Of a stretch of DNA of 64,000 nucleotides, positions 13,004 through 27,200 are shown piece by piece; position 1 is the stretch's first letter; every line of letters begins with the position of its first letter. A model generated the notes under the pieces. That model saw nothing but the letters and a program-made list of their open reading frames with translations, did not search any database and had not been told where the DNA came from. A program made the translations under genes and the position numbers. Source of the DNA: Nymphaea colorata (Eukaryota > Streptophyta > Magnoliopsida > Nymphaeales > Nymphaeaceae); NCBI RefSeq assembly GCF_008831285.2, contig NC_045140.1, forward strand, positions 27,794,131 through 27,858,130, given 5' to 3'.

Positions 13004-16000
13004 CTGGGAATGCATTTGACCACTAGGGGTGTCGTGGATCTGCTTCACTTGTTTTGAGCAGACCAATTTATTAGGAGTATTGAAGGCTGGAGCATCCTTG
13101 GTAAGCCGTGTTCAATCTGTTCGGTCTTTCCCTTTAGACCACCGGAAAACGAGGTAAAAATTGATAGGAATTTTTAGTCAATTGCTTGAACTCCACCTCT
13201 TGAAATATAATGTTTTGGTTCGCATGTGCAAATTACTGTGAATTAGATTGGCGGAAAACTAGGTTTTTCACACCCAAATGGGGTTTCATAATTTCGTTTT
13301 TCATTAAGGTGGAGTACCAACGGTGGATGTACTCTCTTTTGTCGTTGACATGCTACGCCACTTCTTCCCTTTCTTCCAAAGTATTCTGGCATGTACATGT
13401 GGTTGATGTAGCTAGAGGTTGTTAAAGACAGGAGGGACGTTCCTTTATTCTTCGAGGAGACCGGTGAAGCATTTACTTTTTCTTCTCCAGTCTCTTCGTC
13501 ATGTTTCATTCTTTGTGAATATCTTAGAGCAACGGTATAACTCTGACTACCAACGTCACTATTTAATGGTGGCTGACAAGACAAGAGAATGTTGGGCTAT
13601 CATGATGCAGCCGATGGAGAATCCCTTAAAGAGTTCTTGATGTCAATGCAAGTCTTTTCCTCTGTTGGTTGAAAAATGAAAATACATTTTTAGTTGGCTA
13701 TTGATAACATCATATTCTTGTGCATAAGCAGTCAAGGAAAACCCTACAGGAGCAGCATTTTGGTGAAGCATAGTACATATAATATACTGATCATTAGGAT
13801 GTTATTAGCTTATCCGATCAATTGAACCAGCTTTGCATGGCTTGAGAAAGTGGATCAATACGTACTTTTCTTATTAATGTACTTTAGTTTCTTCAGATCA
13901 AGAACTAAGGATATCTGTTTTTTATGTTAATAGTTAATACTGCAAGTCACATTACATGGTTTGGCTGAAATGAGGTAGCTATTGCACTGTATGCTTGTGG
14001 TGATAATTGATTTTGTAGCGTGGAAGTACTTTTTATTTCCACACATTGAAAGGCTTGGAATGATGGGTGTATTAAGTTTTAGCTTTTCATGCTTTGCTGT
14101 GTGGAGTTCGCAAGGTTTACCTTATTCTGCTATTCATGGTTCTTTTGGGAAAACTTTTATTCAGCAGAAGTTGTACTACAGGCGTAATTACTAATTACTA
14201 CTTCAGATCAAATTTTCACTTGTGTCTCCATTACATCAAATGCGATTTCCATCATTTGACGTCCACCTTTATTTCTACTTTTATCACGTTTTATTTGTCA
14301 TCAATTCCACCATTCACCACCTATCTGCCACTGTCCTTCTTCAATCACTTTCTGTTTGTTGTCTTCACTGTCCACCACCTTTCATTGATCATAATCTCCA
14401 TAATCATCCATTTTCTCTGTCATTTACATACAGAACCTATCATTCTCTCAATAGTCGATCACCTTCCACTCACCATATATTTCCGCTAAATCACCACCCC
14501 CTCTCCATCTGGACTAAATACAGTAGGTGGGCTTGGTGGCAAATAGGCGATGGTGATAAAACTGCTGATGGGTACTGTGTAGTATTGTACAGTAAATGGC
14601 AAGGTACTCCAAAATCAATTTCTCGTGTACCCTTCTTTGACTAGCCTTAGTATTTTTGTACATGTTATTGCTGTATACAGCCTGCTGGATGCATCACTAC
14701 CACTAGCTCGTATCTGGGGTTGGAAGCTTGCTTCCTTGGAAGCATCCACTCCCTCAGAAGCTTGCTTTCTGCTACTGGTAAGCTTACACTCTTAGATCTC
14801 CCGTGTCGTTCATCTTCTTTTGTTACCTGTCATATATGTACACACACATACATACGCATACACAAGCACACTGACGCATATAGATACTACAATTATTCAA
14901 TAACTTTTGTGGTTCCTTTCTTGGTCTTTCTAAAATTTTTTCCTGCTCCTGTTGATGTAGCCTGTTGTTTCTTTGTACATTAGCTTTTTAATTTGATGTG
15001 TCTTCTTTGTGGCTCACGGGAACTTCATAACGCATCCTGCTTGATAAATCATAATATCTTTTGGCCCTTGCTCTGTGGTGTCCAGTCCTTATATCTATAT
15101 TGAATCTTGTAACTAGCCAAAGCAACATAGAAGCAGCTGCTGAACTGCAAATAACTTGCTCGTTTCTATGGTTTTGTTGGTTTATGTTGTCAATTTAGTG
15201 ATTGGTGGTATCGCAGAGCTGGTATTCCTGTTTTTAAATTTGTCTTCGTTTCCTTTTGACCCTCTGTATGTGTTATTACATAGTTGGTATTCCACCGTGT
15301 CGATGTGGTTTGTGGTTCAATAGCCCTGATAATCTGAATAGAAGTTCAGTTTGGCTTCTTTCTTGATGAAAAGTTGATTTTTACTTGAATTGTGTCTTAA
15401 GTGCTATGTCATGTTACTGCAGTTGGTGCGGTTACAAATACTTCCTTCTCTCAAAAACTTCAACATTTGAAACCGTGAACTAATTTTGTAGTGTTTTCTG
15501 GGTGGTGGCCTTATCATGAAGTATATAACATGCACACTGCCTTGTTATGCAAAAGACAGCCTCATTCGAACCCAGGTTTGCTCATTTTTGCTTAGTTTTA
15601 ACCTCCACAAAATTAAGCCCCAGCTTTTCATAGAAAGCTCAGATCATTACGCAACCCTTCTTCAATCAGTGTTACAAAATGGATCGATCAAATCCAGGGA
15701 GGGGGAACTGGATACAGGTTGGATCTTGCACGGGTAACGATTGACAAAGAACCTTAGTATGACTGGTCAGACCCATTTGCATGTCTCCCTTGCACTTTGA
15801 AGTTTGAATATCAGCATGAATAATGGGTACTAGATAGGCTATTATATGTGTTGCAATCCTATTCGATATGGATTTCTTTGGTGTGATTTATGGAACTTAT
15901 TTTAGAAAAAAAAATTGCACCCTATACATGACAAGTATCATTCTCAAAAATTCTTCATTGTTAATGGTTGAGTATGGGGTGGCATAACCGGATACAGGAA

Positions 16001-17432
16001 CCAATATGGGTCTTCTCTTGAATCAATGACCAAGCTGCATCCATATCCACGCATGTTATAGATTTGGCACATCTAATATTCTAATTGGACAAGGATGAAT
16101 TTCTCATAAACCTGACCGCTTTTCAGCCCTCCAATGTTTATGGATCTGGACCACAGATGAACCTCAGACACATGGAGTCATAATCCGGGTAACATGGCTC
16201 TTCAGCCAGACACCGGATCCAACAAGTTTATCCAGTCAGGAATTTGGATCCATGTCAAACAATGTGCCTGACCAGGCTGGGCGGTGCTTGTAGCTAAGTT
16301 CGGAAGGCTCAGGCTTGACTCAATGCAAAAGTAGAGATCAATGGCTGCTCGAGGCTCATGCCGAGACTGTCGCTGCTGACTATGTCGTTCACATCTGTTG
16401 CCTAGGTTCATTCATCCTTTTCTGCAGCTTGTTCACTGTAACGAGCCATGCAAAGTTCAATTCAAACTCTCGGTCCTTAGCCTCTAAACGCTGTTAAGTT
16501 TGCATGGTTGCGCAAGTTGTGTCGCTAGAACTTTATAAGTTAACTACGCAAAATCTTTAAGTCAAGGTGAGCAGATAATAAGACGGGGAATGCGAGAAAA
16601 GTGTCAAATTGAAGACTTTGATCAAACTTATCTAACCTTTCCCGGTATCTTTTTCAGTGTTGCAAGGCTTGGGGGTCGAGTAAGTTCAACCCTCTAACCA
16701 AGTAGATAAGTAAATTGTTAGATTAAAAATAAGATGTTTCTACGTAGCACAATCACTATGCAAGTCCATCTAAGAGAACGGGGGAGATGTGATTTCGAAA
16801 ATCACATGGAAGGGATATAATAGTAGCAACTGGACTTTACATGGTGGAGAATGCCACTTACAGCCCCAATAAGTAAGACAGGTAGTCATATAGAAATTGT
16901 ATTGTCGGTTTAATTTTTGTAGGTGTTACTTTCATAAATTGTAGACAGTGGGATCACAATACCTTAGTTGATAGGTGCACCATACCCCATCCACGTTCTG
17001 ATACGGCACAAAATTACAACCGCATGAAAATGAAATGCCTTAAAATCTTGTTTTTTTCTAAGAGGCTGGTTGTTAATTTCCTACTCATCCAAAAAAATGC
17101 CACTGACATCAATTTGTGATTGTGAGAGAGAGAAGAGAGAGAGAGAGAGATCTATTTTGTGATTGTGAGAGAGAGAAGAGGGAGAGAGAGAGAGAGGTGA
17201 CACTTTCTAACATGCACTTTTCCATTATTTTGGTGTTTGTTTCGACTATAATGGAATTTCCTTAGCACTTTCCCCTGGAAATGCATTGACACAAACAATC
17301 CCGTAAACCAAATCATAGGCTGTCTGTCGCGAGAGCCCTCAGAGGCTTAAACCCTCCGCTGCTATCCGGCTGTCTTCCTGACAAGGCCAACCAGCAGTCG
17401 GCACCCAAAGAGAAGAACAGAGGCCGGAAGAC
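12402..17432. other. Intergenic, MAPR to NUP43
   Basis: After the duplicated MAPR end (to about 13003), the sequence is AT-rich with short pyrimidine-rich open frames (for example about 14220-14640) that show no protein family. About 15,950-16,330 is less AT-rich and holds words such as ccggatccaacaagtttatcc that look like a decayed interspersed repeat. About 17113-17196 contains a duplicated GA-microsatellite unit just upstream of NUP43. No RNA gene is recognised. Confidence 0.45.
17113..17196. repeat. Duplicated unit with (GA)n microsatellite
   Basis: Two copies of a unit of about 38-40 bp that begins tttgtgattgtgagagagag and continues as GA repeats lie at about 17113-17150 and 17157-17196. 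They sit about 240 bp upstream of the NUP43 start codon, in its promoter or leader region. Confidence 0.8.
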
Positions 17433-20400
17433 ATGGATGGTGGTGGCGCAGCGGTGACGGTCCAGAGATTCCACCAGCCCAAATACGTCGACGCCCTCAG
17501 GTGGCTCCCTCCTTCCTCCCCCTTCCACCGCCACGTCGTCGCCTCACTCTACGACTTCGACTCCGACTCCTCCTCCATCGACATCTTCTCCCTCCATGCC
17601 ACCGCTAGCACCGCCATCACCAATTCCGGTGCCAGGTCCCTTACCAACCTCGACGTAGTCTCATCTTCCCCTTCCTCTGGCAGGTTCTCCATCCTCAGAG
17701 TCTCCCCATCTCGTAACACCCACAAGCCCATTGTTGCCGCGGCCTCCTCCTTGTCGGGCTCCCTCTATTTCTTTGTCGTCGACGCCGTCGAGCCGACCCT
17801 CGAAGCAGAATTGTCACTCACCCCGTCCGACGGGCCGTTCCACAATGGTGGTATCGCGGGAATGGATCTAGAGGAAGGCAGATGCGAGGCCATCACTGTT
17901 GGGGAGGATGGGAGGGTGAACATAGCATGGATCGGCCAGGCGGGAGGCGTGAACCATCGGCGCGTCTTCGACAGCGGGGGCCTGGTTTCATATAGCGCCG
18001 TCTGCTGGGCGTCTCCCGCAGAATTCGTGACGGGAGGCCCCGGGTTTAATCTGCAGTGGTGGGATCAGAGGAAAACTGGGGGTCCCGTTTCTCATTCTAC
18101 TGGAAAATGGTTGGATTCTTGTTCCTTTTCGTTCAATTATCTTATTCATTGTTTGTCATTTTATTTTGATTTGTATAATATGTGAAAATTTCTGTTTCTA
18201 ATAAATGTGAGTTTGTAGACCTACCGAGCGGAGAGTAAATATTGATCAGCAATATTGAGGATTCATCGTCCTGTTTTTGGCCAATTGTTTACGTGTAGAA
18301 GAAATTCTGACAATGTGCGCCCTGCAAGATCAGAGGATTTAAGTTCTTAACAATTTAGAGGAGAATTCCTTCTGATTATTCTAACTTTTTAATGCGGGTT
18401 TGACAATGTTATTGTGCTGATGCCTTGAAAATGTGTTTGTCTTTCTTGATGCTTTGGCCACTGCATTTGGTAATTGTCGTAGATTATGATATTATATTTA
18501 GTTTCTACATTCATCTACGTGTTCGAGTAATGATTTCCATTTGCTTGTGTCATTTCCTTTCTGCATTGGACATAGTTTTCTTCTTCTCCGTTCATTGGAG
18601 AAGATATGTTTTTCTTGCAAGCAAGATCATTTTCATTTTAGTATGTCAGGTTGGCCCTTTATTTTTCTTTTGGGGACCAGTTTCGCTAAGGACAGCAGTT
18701 AATTCATTAGTCCTACCATGTTTTTCCTCGTCTACAGGGATTGGCGGACATGCACATTCCAATGAGTATTTTCGATATTGCAAATTCTTGTTCTTAATAT
18801 CTTTAAGAGCCGATCTTTTTGGTCTTTCTTTATGTGATTACACTTAGGTTAAAGGGAACGTTATTGGCAACCTCTGAGTCAGGTTACTTAAATTTTGAAA
18901 ACTGTGTAGCTTTTGGCGGTACTTGCATCAGGATTATGCAGCGTAGGAAGAAAAATGATCTCTATTTCTTACCTAAAGAAATATTTTATTGCTAAAGGCT
19001 CGTTGGTCCGTCAACATAACTGAAATGTGCACTTGCTCATGTAGGCACCGTTGCAGATCCTTCCCTGTAGTTGACCAATTGTTCAGTAAATCGCTAGAGA
19101 GTCACAATTTGAACAGTATTATCACTGACAAATGATTACAAGAAAGTTTCAAACTTAGAGACTTCTTTTAATGGAGAAACCCATCTAAGATTTTTTTGCT
19201 TGTTTTGGCAAATCTTTTGGTGCTCTTTTGTCATCCATTAATGAGAGCCCTAAAGTATGTAGGTGCGAAGCAGCTTGTGAGTAGTGATGTGCTTATGTTG
19301 CAGGATCCGAGGGACATCACCAGGAATGGTACATTCTGTAGATATCCATCCATCGCGAAAGCATATTTGTGTGGTAAGCCCTCTGTGACTCGTTACTGTT
19401 GTTTAAGATGGACTTGCTAATTTCTGCTGTGGTAGTTTAACCAATGTCTTCTGGGGCAGGAAAATTTTCTTGATATATAACTAATATGCTATAATTATGC
19501 ATGAGTAGGACTTGATGTTATGTGTTTTATTATGCATGGCCTCATGGATTTATGTTTTGCATTGTCACACTTTAGGTGTGAGGGAAGTCAGCCTTGTCTC
19601 TTCCAGAACTTGCTTGTTTTGTGTGTAATCTAGATAGTTATCTGCAATCTTAACCAAGATCCCATGATCTATATTCACCTGCAAAATTTAAGTCCAGGAA
19701 AAACTAAAACAAGAAGAATATAGCCTTAAATTGTTATGACTTATGAGTTTCGTATCTGATTGATTATGGCCTAAGGTCAACTGTTATAATAACTTTATCA
19801 TTTAAAGGCAGGAGCATCTTCAGGTGCAGTTTTTGCCTGGGATCTTCGTCAGCCGCAGCAGCCAATTTCATTATCGGGGATGGGGCCTGGTGGAATAATG
19901 ACTGAATCACTCTCTGAAAGTGAGGTCTGGGAGGTACAATATGATCCATATATACAGTCCATAAACCTGTCTGCTTCAACAGTCCAAATTCCGCCGGTCA
20001 TGATGTGCTCAGAAGATGGAGTACTAGCAGTTGTAGAAGCAGGTAAATGAACTTTACTTTGAACTATATGCAAATTTTTTTGGTTTCTTTCATTCCTTTA
20101 CCATTTGGAGCATATATTGTTTCACAAAGACGGAGAAGGACAGTCATCTGCCATACCTATTGCTTGAAAAAAGTTGATGCAAAAGGATTTTATGTACCAG
20201 CAACAACCTTGTTGCAGATTACAGCAAAATCAACTATGCGGAATGTTTCAGCACCTGCTTCCTTTTCCACTTCTTGGATTCAACAGTGCCTGCAACACTT
20301 ATTTTATTATTTCTAGCTCATAATAATAAAATTTTGTAGGTCCTCTGTTTTTTTGTATCTGCTGGTTACGTGAGGTTATGTTCTCTGTTCCTCTGATGGT

Positions 20401-20648
20401 CGTTCTGTTTCCATTCCACAGGTGAATCTCCCATCGAATTGTTATCTGAGCCATGTGCAATCAATGCTTTTGAAGTCGATCCACATAACCCATCTGTAAG
20501 TTAAAAAAGATGTATCTTTATTTTGAGTTGTAGTGATCTTGTTTTGCACAATTAGCAAATTGGTAGCTAACTTCTCTCTCTCTCTGGTGTACAGGCCGTG
20601 GTTTGCAGTCTAGAGTGGGAAACAATAGCTGTCTTAACGAGACCATGA
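17433..20648 (+). CDS. NUP43: Nucleoporin NUP43, WD40-repeat subunit of the nuclear pore Y-complex
   Basis: Five plus-strand exons, 17433-18109, 19304-19373, 19808-20042, 20422-20495 and 20595-20648, all with GT-AG introns, join into 369 residues, close to the length I recall for plant Nup43. Exon 1 encodes the N-terminal WD40 blades, including AITVGEDGRVNIAWIGQAGG and FNLQWWDQRKTGGPVS. Exon 2 supplies GMVHSVDIHPSRKHICV. Exon 3 gives SSGAVFAWDLRQPQQPISL and SESEVWEVQYDPY. The tail reads CSLEWETIAVLTRP. These blocks match, from memory, Arabidopsis At4g30840. Nup43 is a beta-propeller of the Nup107-160 (Y) scaffold at the nuclear envelope. Exon 1 is markedly GC-richer than the rest of the gene. 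The ATG follows GC-rich leader sequence and gives the family N-terminus. Confidence 0.92.
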
Positions 20649-22375
20649 AGCTTTACTGTGAGCAGATAACAATACAACAGAGGTCCCCTAGCCATTTAGC
20701 ACAAAATCATGTGCCTTTCCAGCTCGAGTAGCATGTAGCATCCTGAAATTTATAGAGTAACATGCACATGTTAGAACTGTGTGTACTTGAGAACTTAAAA
20801 AAAAATTAAGCATTCGCAGTTCATGGCTGCTCATCTGCCAACGCCTGGATCCGCTCATGGTTTACCGAGGCGGATTTGAGAATTGTACTTGGCAACGATA
20901 TTCGTCTCCTTGCAGTCTGCAGATCCCATACTACACGGGGGACACGTTTAACTTGTAATCAATCCCCTCTGGCCTCTATATTCCTTAGCCGTCCCCCGAT
21001 CGAAAGTTCAGATTCGATGGCCGCATTCTGCTGATATGCGCACCGAGCCTTCAATGTCTGCCGCAGAGCTCGAGGCACGTAAAGATTCGGTAGGAAAGGG
21101 ACCTCCATTGTGGATTCTCTGTGAACAATCGACAAAACCTTGTCCCTTGCGAATTAGAATTTCAGGAATTCTTGAGATCTCTTTGTTGCGCTGCTTAGAC
21201 CATCAAATGGGGAGTTGAATTATAGTTTCAAAATTTTAGTAAGGATACAAATATAGTTTTTAAAAATTGCTGTATATGATACATGATTTTTTTTAATTTA
21301 TATATAAATTAAAAAAAATTGAAAGGGAAAGGGAGGGGTCAGGGCCTCTGCCGGCCCTACCAGTGATGGAAAAAGAATCCCGTCTTTGCAAAGCTTTTGG
21401 AAACAAAAACAAAAAAAATCTGGTTATCAAAAATATTTGGTTTGTGTTTTTTCCAGTTTTGATGAATAACAAATAGTACTCAAAGCACGAAGCAAACCTA
21501 TCTTAATTAGTTTCAACATCGGCTGGTTGGGTTAGAATCGCATGACTGGTCGGTTTGGAACACTTTAAAAAGTACATATTTGATTTCATTTTTTAGTTTT
21601 ATGGATATCTGTATCTGTACGTCTTATAAGCGAACGGGGTTGGTGGATCCTAATATTCACTCTCTTTTAAAAATACTTTTTAGTTCTAGTTCTTTTTCTA
21701 AAGGTCAGAAAGGAAAACAGTTTTTGTTGAAGCTAACCTTAACCTTAAAATGAAATGAAACATTTAACAGAAAGCAAAAAAAAAAAAGATTGGTCAACAA
21801 AAATAAATTGGACGACAATAATTACCAATTTGCTTAGAAACAACAAAAAATTACAGGAAAAATATGCTATAACCATTGATCTATGCTGCCTGTGTCAACT
21901 AATTAAAAATTAAAAACTTATTGTTAAAAAAGCAGTTTTAATATGGATATTAATGACGATTTATGATACATTCAGTGACAAAATTTTAATTTTTAATCAT
22001 CCCACAACATACAAAGAATTCTCCATATAAACATGGTTAAAATATTTAATGTTTCTATTTACCTTATATAAATATTTTTACGTTGGTCACGCTGATGATT
22101 TTCGTTTTCCCTTCCTCTTGCATATTCAACTATTTCTAACAGTCAAAAACCCGGGAACCAGAACGTGGGACTCGAGGCCGAAGCTTGAGTCTACGGGGGA
22201 AGAAGGTGGCGTGATTTGTCCTTTCACGGATTTTATCTTCCGATCATTGATCCACCGCCTTGAGCTAGCTTCAACTGTTCGATCCGCACAGAGGGACACG
22301 GTTCTGTCTTTGTGAGAAAGAGAACAGAGGAGGAGAAAGACGTGCAGGGCGCGAAGGAAGGACAAGGAGGGAAAA
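20649..22375. other. Intergenic, NUP43 to damage-control phosphatase
   Basis: The first few hundred bases are the NUP43 3' flank. About 21190-21365 carries an interspersed-repeat segment (gaattatagtttcaaaattttag ... gggtcagggcctctgccggccc) like those near 39.5, 42.4 and 43.7 kb. About 21,700-22,080 is AT-rich. No gene is recognised. Confidence 0.5.
22065..22074 (+). promoter_or_regulatory. Possible TATA box of the damage-control phosphatase gene
   Basis: TATATAAATA lies about 300 bp upstream of the ATG at 22376, at the boundary between AT-rich intergenic DNA and the GC-richer leader. Position and composition fit a core promoter, but there is no direct evidence of a transcription start. Confidence 0.3.
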
Positions 22376-24232
22376 ATGGAGCCTTGTTCGCCGTTGGTCC
22401 CGTTCCCTCTGCTAACGACGCCGGTCGAGTCGACTTATCGGCCCTGCACCATCCCCTACAGGTTTCCTTCCGACGACACGCGCAAAGCCACGCCGACCGA
22501 GCTAGAGTGGATCGAGCTCTTCCGCAAATCCATCCCATCTTTTAGGTTCGTCTGACGATCTCCTCTCTCACAGCCGGAAGAAAATTGGGATTTGGGTAGT
22601 GGTCTTTTCATGTTCCTGGTGCGTTCACACTGGCTTGTTTCTCTGTACCCAGCTTCCTCGGATGACCAGATAGATCGCGGGATCTCGATAAGTGGGTACT
22701 TCTAGATACCTGCATCGTTCATGGTGACGATCTGAGTTTGTTATTGTTGTAGGAAGCGGGCAGCGGAGGACACGTCCGTTGAGAATGCAGCCGAGAAAGC
22801 GGAGAAATTTGACCAAAGGTACTTCTTGATTCTGCTTGTGTTGGCAAAAGAGATTGATTTTTGTTCACAACGAGTGCAAATGAGTGATTCTTTGGTTGGA
22901 CCTTCTTATCTCTTATTAAGACAACCACAATTCGCTGGCTAGTCTAGCCGAGGGCAGATTAGAATCCTTTTTAGAGGAACGCGGGAGATGAGCTCTCCTT
23001 TCCTGTCTATCATGATTTAGTTGAAACTCGGTAGCCATCTTATCCATATCAGGGGAGTTCATATCGATGGAGTTAGCTTCGGTTTATGTTCGTAGACCAA
23101 AAAAGGATTTGTAGAATGTATATCGTTACTATACATTCATTTCAGAGTTGATGATTATGTTTGTTCAGTTTGTTGTTTCCCCACTTCTCATCGGAAGCAT
23201 GATGACTAGGAACCAAACTTGGGACAAGTTAGACATCAAGTATCGTCCGAAACGTTTTACTAGGTCCGTGCTCGTTGAGGGAAGCAACTGTTGGATCGCC
23301 AACCAAGACTGCACTCCTGAGAGGTCCTATCTTCTTAACAGGAACCCAGTAAGCAGCTCACATCCTTTCACCAATGAAGATGATCATCCATTAGCATCAC
23401 AGAAGTGTAACTTGCAAGTATTGAACATATATTTGCAGAGAACAAATGTAACAAAAGGATGATGCATCCTGAACATTCCAGTCGAGTACTTTCCCTTCAA
23501 ACAGGTTCTCCCTCTTGATGATGACTGCAGTAATGGATCTCCGGTTCTAACAACGTCGCTCAATTGTGTCTTTGTTCGCTCTGTATTTTTTGTTCAGTGA
23601 CCTGTTTGACATTTACCTCTTCCGGGGTTATTGATAAATACGGAATTGGGGGCTTGGTTTACTGAAAACCAACTTGATTTTTTCTCTGCTGTCGAGCTAG
23701 TCCATGGGAGATTCCCTTCCATGTTAAGAGCATATGGGGGTTTTCAGCCTTAGCTGGATCTTGGAGACAATGGGCAACCATATTTGTCTGCTGATGTTAT
23801 CTTATTTATTTTCGTTCTTGACATGATCCCCTCTATTTGGTATTCGGACCAGCTGTCTTTTCAAAAGCTCCTGCAAATTGGCTTTTGAGTGGCAGTGTTA
23901 TACAGCTGGTGTCCTCTGGAATATCAAAGTTTCCAGTAATATTAAGAACATTAATGCATTTTGAGTGCATCCTTACAGTAGGAAGGATTCTTTTAAGATG
24001 TTACTACTTGTTACCAAAAAATTTTGGCAATGTAACTGTGCAAAGAAAATCTGGGAGCAAAATTTCATCTACAAAAGGTGGAACCAGAAATATTAAGTAA
24101 CACAGACTCTTCAAGAAGGTTGCCGCACCTGAGTCATGCTTCGGTGTGGCAACAAATAAATTGCTTTTCTTTTCCATTGAATTATTGAAAAAAAATTATA
24201 GTTTGTTAATAATTTTAATGCTAGTTTTATTG

Positions 24233-24275
<43 letters not shown>

Positions 24276-27200
24276 TGCACCCATGCCCATGTTTTTTTGC
24301 AAAATGCTGCACCTGGACCACCACGTGTGCCCCACACCTGTGTGAGATGGCAGTAATCCTGATCTGTTCATCTGTTATTCCTGTCGAAGAACTTTTTTTT
24401 TGTCTCAAACTTCTTATGCATTGAAATTGAATATGTTTCTCTTTGCAAATATATTGATCAATATCATTATTGGTGCTGTTGAATTAGTAGGATAAGCTTG
24501 CTAATTATCTTTCTTGTCTTGTTGAGTAGAGTAGATAACATGTGGCTATTTTCAAAATGAGTTTCACGGTCTAGTTCTGTTGTTTATATATTACACATTG
24601 ATGCATAAAGAACACACATAAAACTATTAAGCATGCTGCAATCTAAAAGTGATAAGAATTCAGGACATATGTCAAGCGTAAAATATTTCTACTGCATGAG
24701 TGCATCTTCTATTCTATGTGCTTGACACTAATATGCATGCTACATAGCGGAGCATCTATAAGTTCTGTTGCTTTCCACCTGTCTTAGACCTACCTACTAA
24801 ACACTTGGAAGTGCACATTGTTTTGCACTACCTAGCTTTATGTTTGTTATTGATGTGGCTAAGACATTTACGTCTGTTACTGATGTTGCCAAGACATCTC
24901 TTTCTAACTTGATTCTTCTTTTTGTATATATTATAAATGCAAAGGTACACACAATTACTGGGAGGCTTGAAAACAGATCCTGAAAGCCATGGGGGCCCTC
25001 CAGATTGCATAGTAAGCAATTTTAACTGACTTCTGTTCTAATTGAAGGAGATTCCTGTTTTTTAGGCTAGTACTGTAGTCAAGTGGATATGAGGGTTTAT
25101 GCTTGACTTGTATACTGAATGTAGCGACACCTTTGGATTATGCTAGCTTCTTTGTAGGCTTCGTGAACAGGTCCTTAGGGAATTGGGGTTCGAGGACATA
25201 TTCAAAAAAGTTAAGGTTAGCCATCCTTACCTGGAACCTAATCTTAATCTGTTAAAAATTCATCATTTCTTTTCTATATCTCATTGTTGGTTTCTGGTTT
25301 TGTTGCCTCAATATTCATTAACTGTAATAAGGATGATGAAAATGCCAAGGCTATTGCTCTGTTCGAGGATGTAGTTCGGTTGAATGATGCAATTGAAGAT
25401 GAAGGCAAGCGTGTAGAAAGCTTGATAAGAGGGATTTTTGCTGGGAACATATTTGATCTCGGTTCTGCACAGGTAGCATAATTAATTAATTCTTGCAAAC
25501 AAATATGTGACCGAATAAACATTGTTTTTTGGAAAATTTTGGAACGACATATCTTGTAATTTTTTCCATTTTTGTTCTTTTTCTTGAAATAATCTTACTT
25601 TACCGATTTTTTTTATGCTCTGTCATAATTATTAGGATTTGTATGATCAATGCCTCTAATATTTTTCCTGTTGAACTATAGTTGGGATGCACAAGTTTCT
25701 CTTACAAGGAAACTACTTTTTACATTTATTCTACTTTGATATGCTATGATCATACATCTTTGGTTCTGGCTTTTCCCTTTTTATCACTTTTTTACACATG
25801 CACATATACACATCCATAGTGTTTTTTTTAAAACTGTGGTTGTTAGTTATGATCTGCATTGTTTTATTTTACCATCTTTTTGGGCTGTTTACGTCTATCC
25901 TTTTGTATTATCAAATGTTGATTTGGCCTCCTTATTTTGCATTGTTGAAGCTTGCAGAGATGTTTGCAAGAGATGGGATGTCTTTCATGGCGACTTGTGA
26001 AAGCTTAGTGCCCCGGCCCTGGGTTATTGATGACCTGGACATTTTCAAACACAAATGGAGTAGAAAATCATGGAAGAAGGCAAGATTCTTTTCATTCTTA
26101 TTTTTCGTGTCATAATGATTTCTTCTTATTTAGACAATTTTCCTTCTGAGTTCTGATGGTTTCTTGGTAGTTAGTCATCATCAATACAATGGAGAATATG
26201 TGCCTACGTGGTAGGAATTCATTGGAGATCGTTCAATAAACAAGCACATGATGAAGTTACAGTGACTCAAACAAAGGCCATCTATATTTTGTGGCCTTGG
26301 GCATATCCATTACTCTTTTGCTTTTTATCTCAATATGCACTAACCAACAAATGCAGATTATGCTTTTTTGGTCAATATGTGTCTTCCTGCCATAAGATTA
26401 ACGTGCTTATAGATTCTAGGACTTGGATATTGACATGCCTGAGGTCTTTCTCTTTTTTCTTAAATTTTTCTTCTGGAGACATTTCATGGTCCTTTAGTGT
26501 AATATATATATGTCACATTCCCTAGTGAGTTCATCTGATTTTGTTACAGGCAGTAATATTTGTTGATAATTCTGGTGCGGATGTCATACTTGGAATATTG
26601 CCTTTTGCAAGAGAGCTACTCAGGCGTGGTACACAGGTTTGCTTCATCCCCTTCTTTGCATCTCTTCAAGGATTAAACCTGAGTTATCCTCATGCATGCC
26701 ATGCACCAAAGTTGTTTTCACAGTATGCATATACTAAGTATGACCTAATTCTTTATCAGTCTATGTTTTGCAAAACTTAAGTATTTGTCAGAGCAAATGC
26801 GTCATTGTTCAATATGATGCTTCTATTCTTAAGGACAAGGTAAGGCAACAGAAATTGTCTGCATTCTTAACTTTTACAAGTTTTAGAAGGTAATTGCAAC
26901 ATATGGTTGTTGATGAATTTTTTCTTTGATGGCTAGTTTGGTTTATATGTAACTTTCTTTTATGGTGCTTTAATAGTGTAATTACTATTGTAAAATTTGC
27001 ATAACATAAATGGCTCTTAAAATATTCTTTTCAATATTTATTTGCTTAAGCTGAACTGTTGTACAAAAGAACAAATTTTGGATATAATGCAGGTGGTTCT
27101 GGCTGCTAACGACTTACCCTCGATCAATGACATAACCTACCATGAGTTGTTAGATATTATATCAAAGGTATCACCAATCTTATCATTCATACAATGCTTT

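Noticed and set aside
14222-14644. His/Ser/Pro-rich open frames between the MAPR and NUP43 genes
   Set aside because: They arise from pyrimidine-rich DNA, show no domain and have no gene structure.
25148-25158. Acceptor GTAG before GCTTCGTGAACAG for exon 4 of the phosphatase
   Set aside because: It breaks the reading frame. The upstream CTAG acceptor gives ILLCRLREQ, matching the family exactly.
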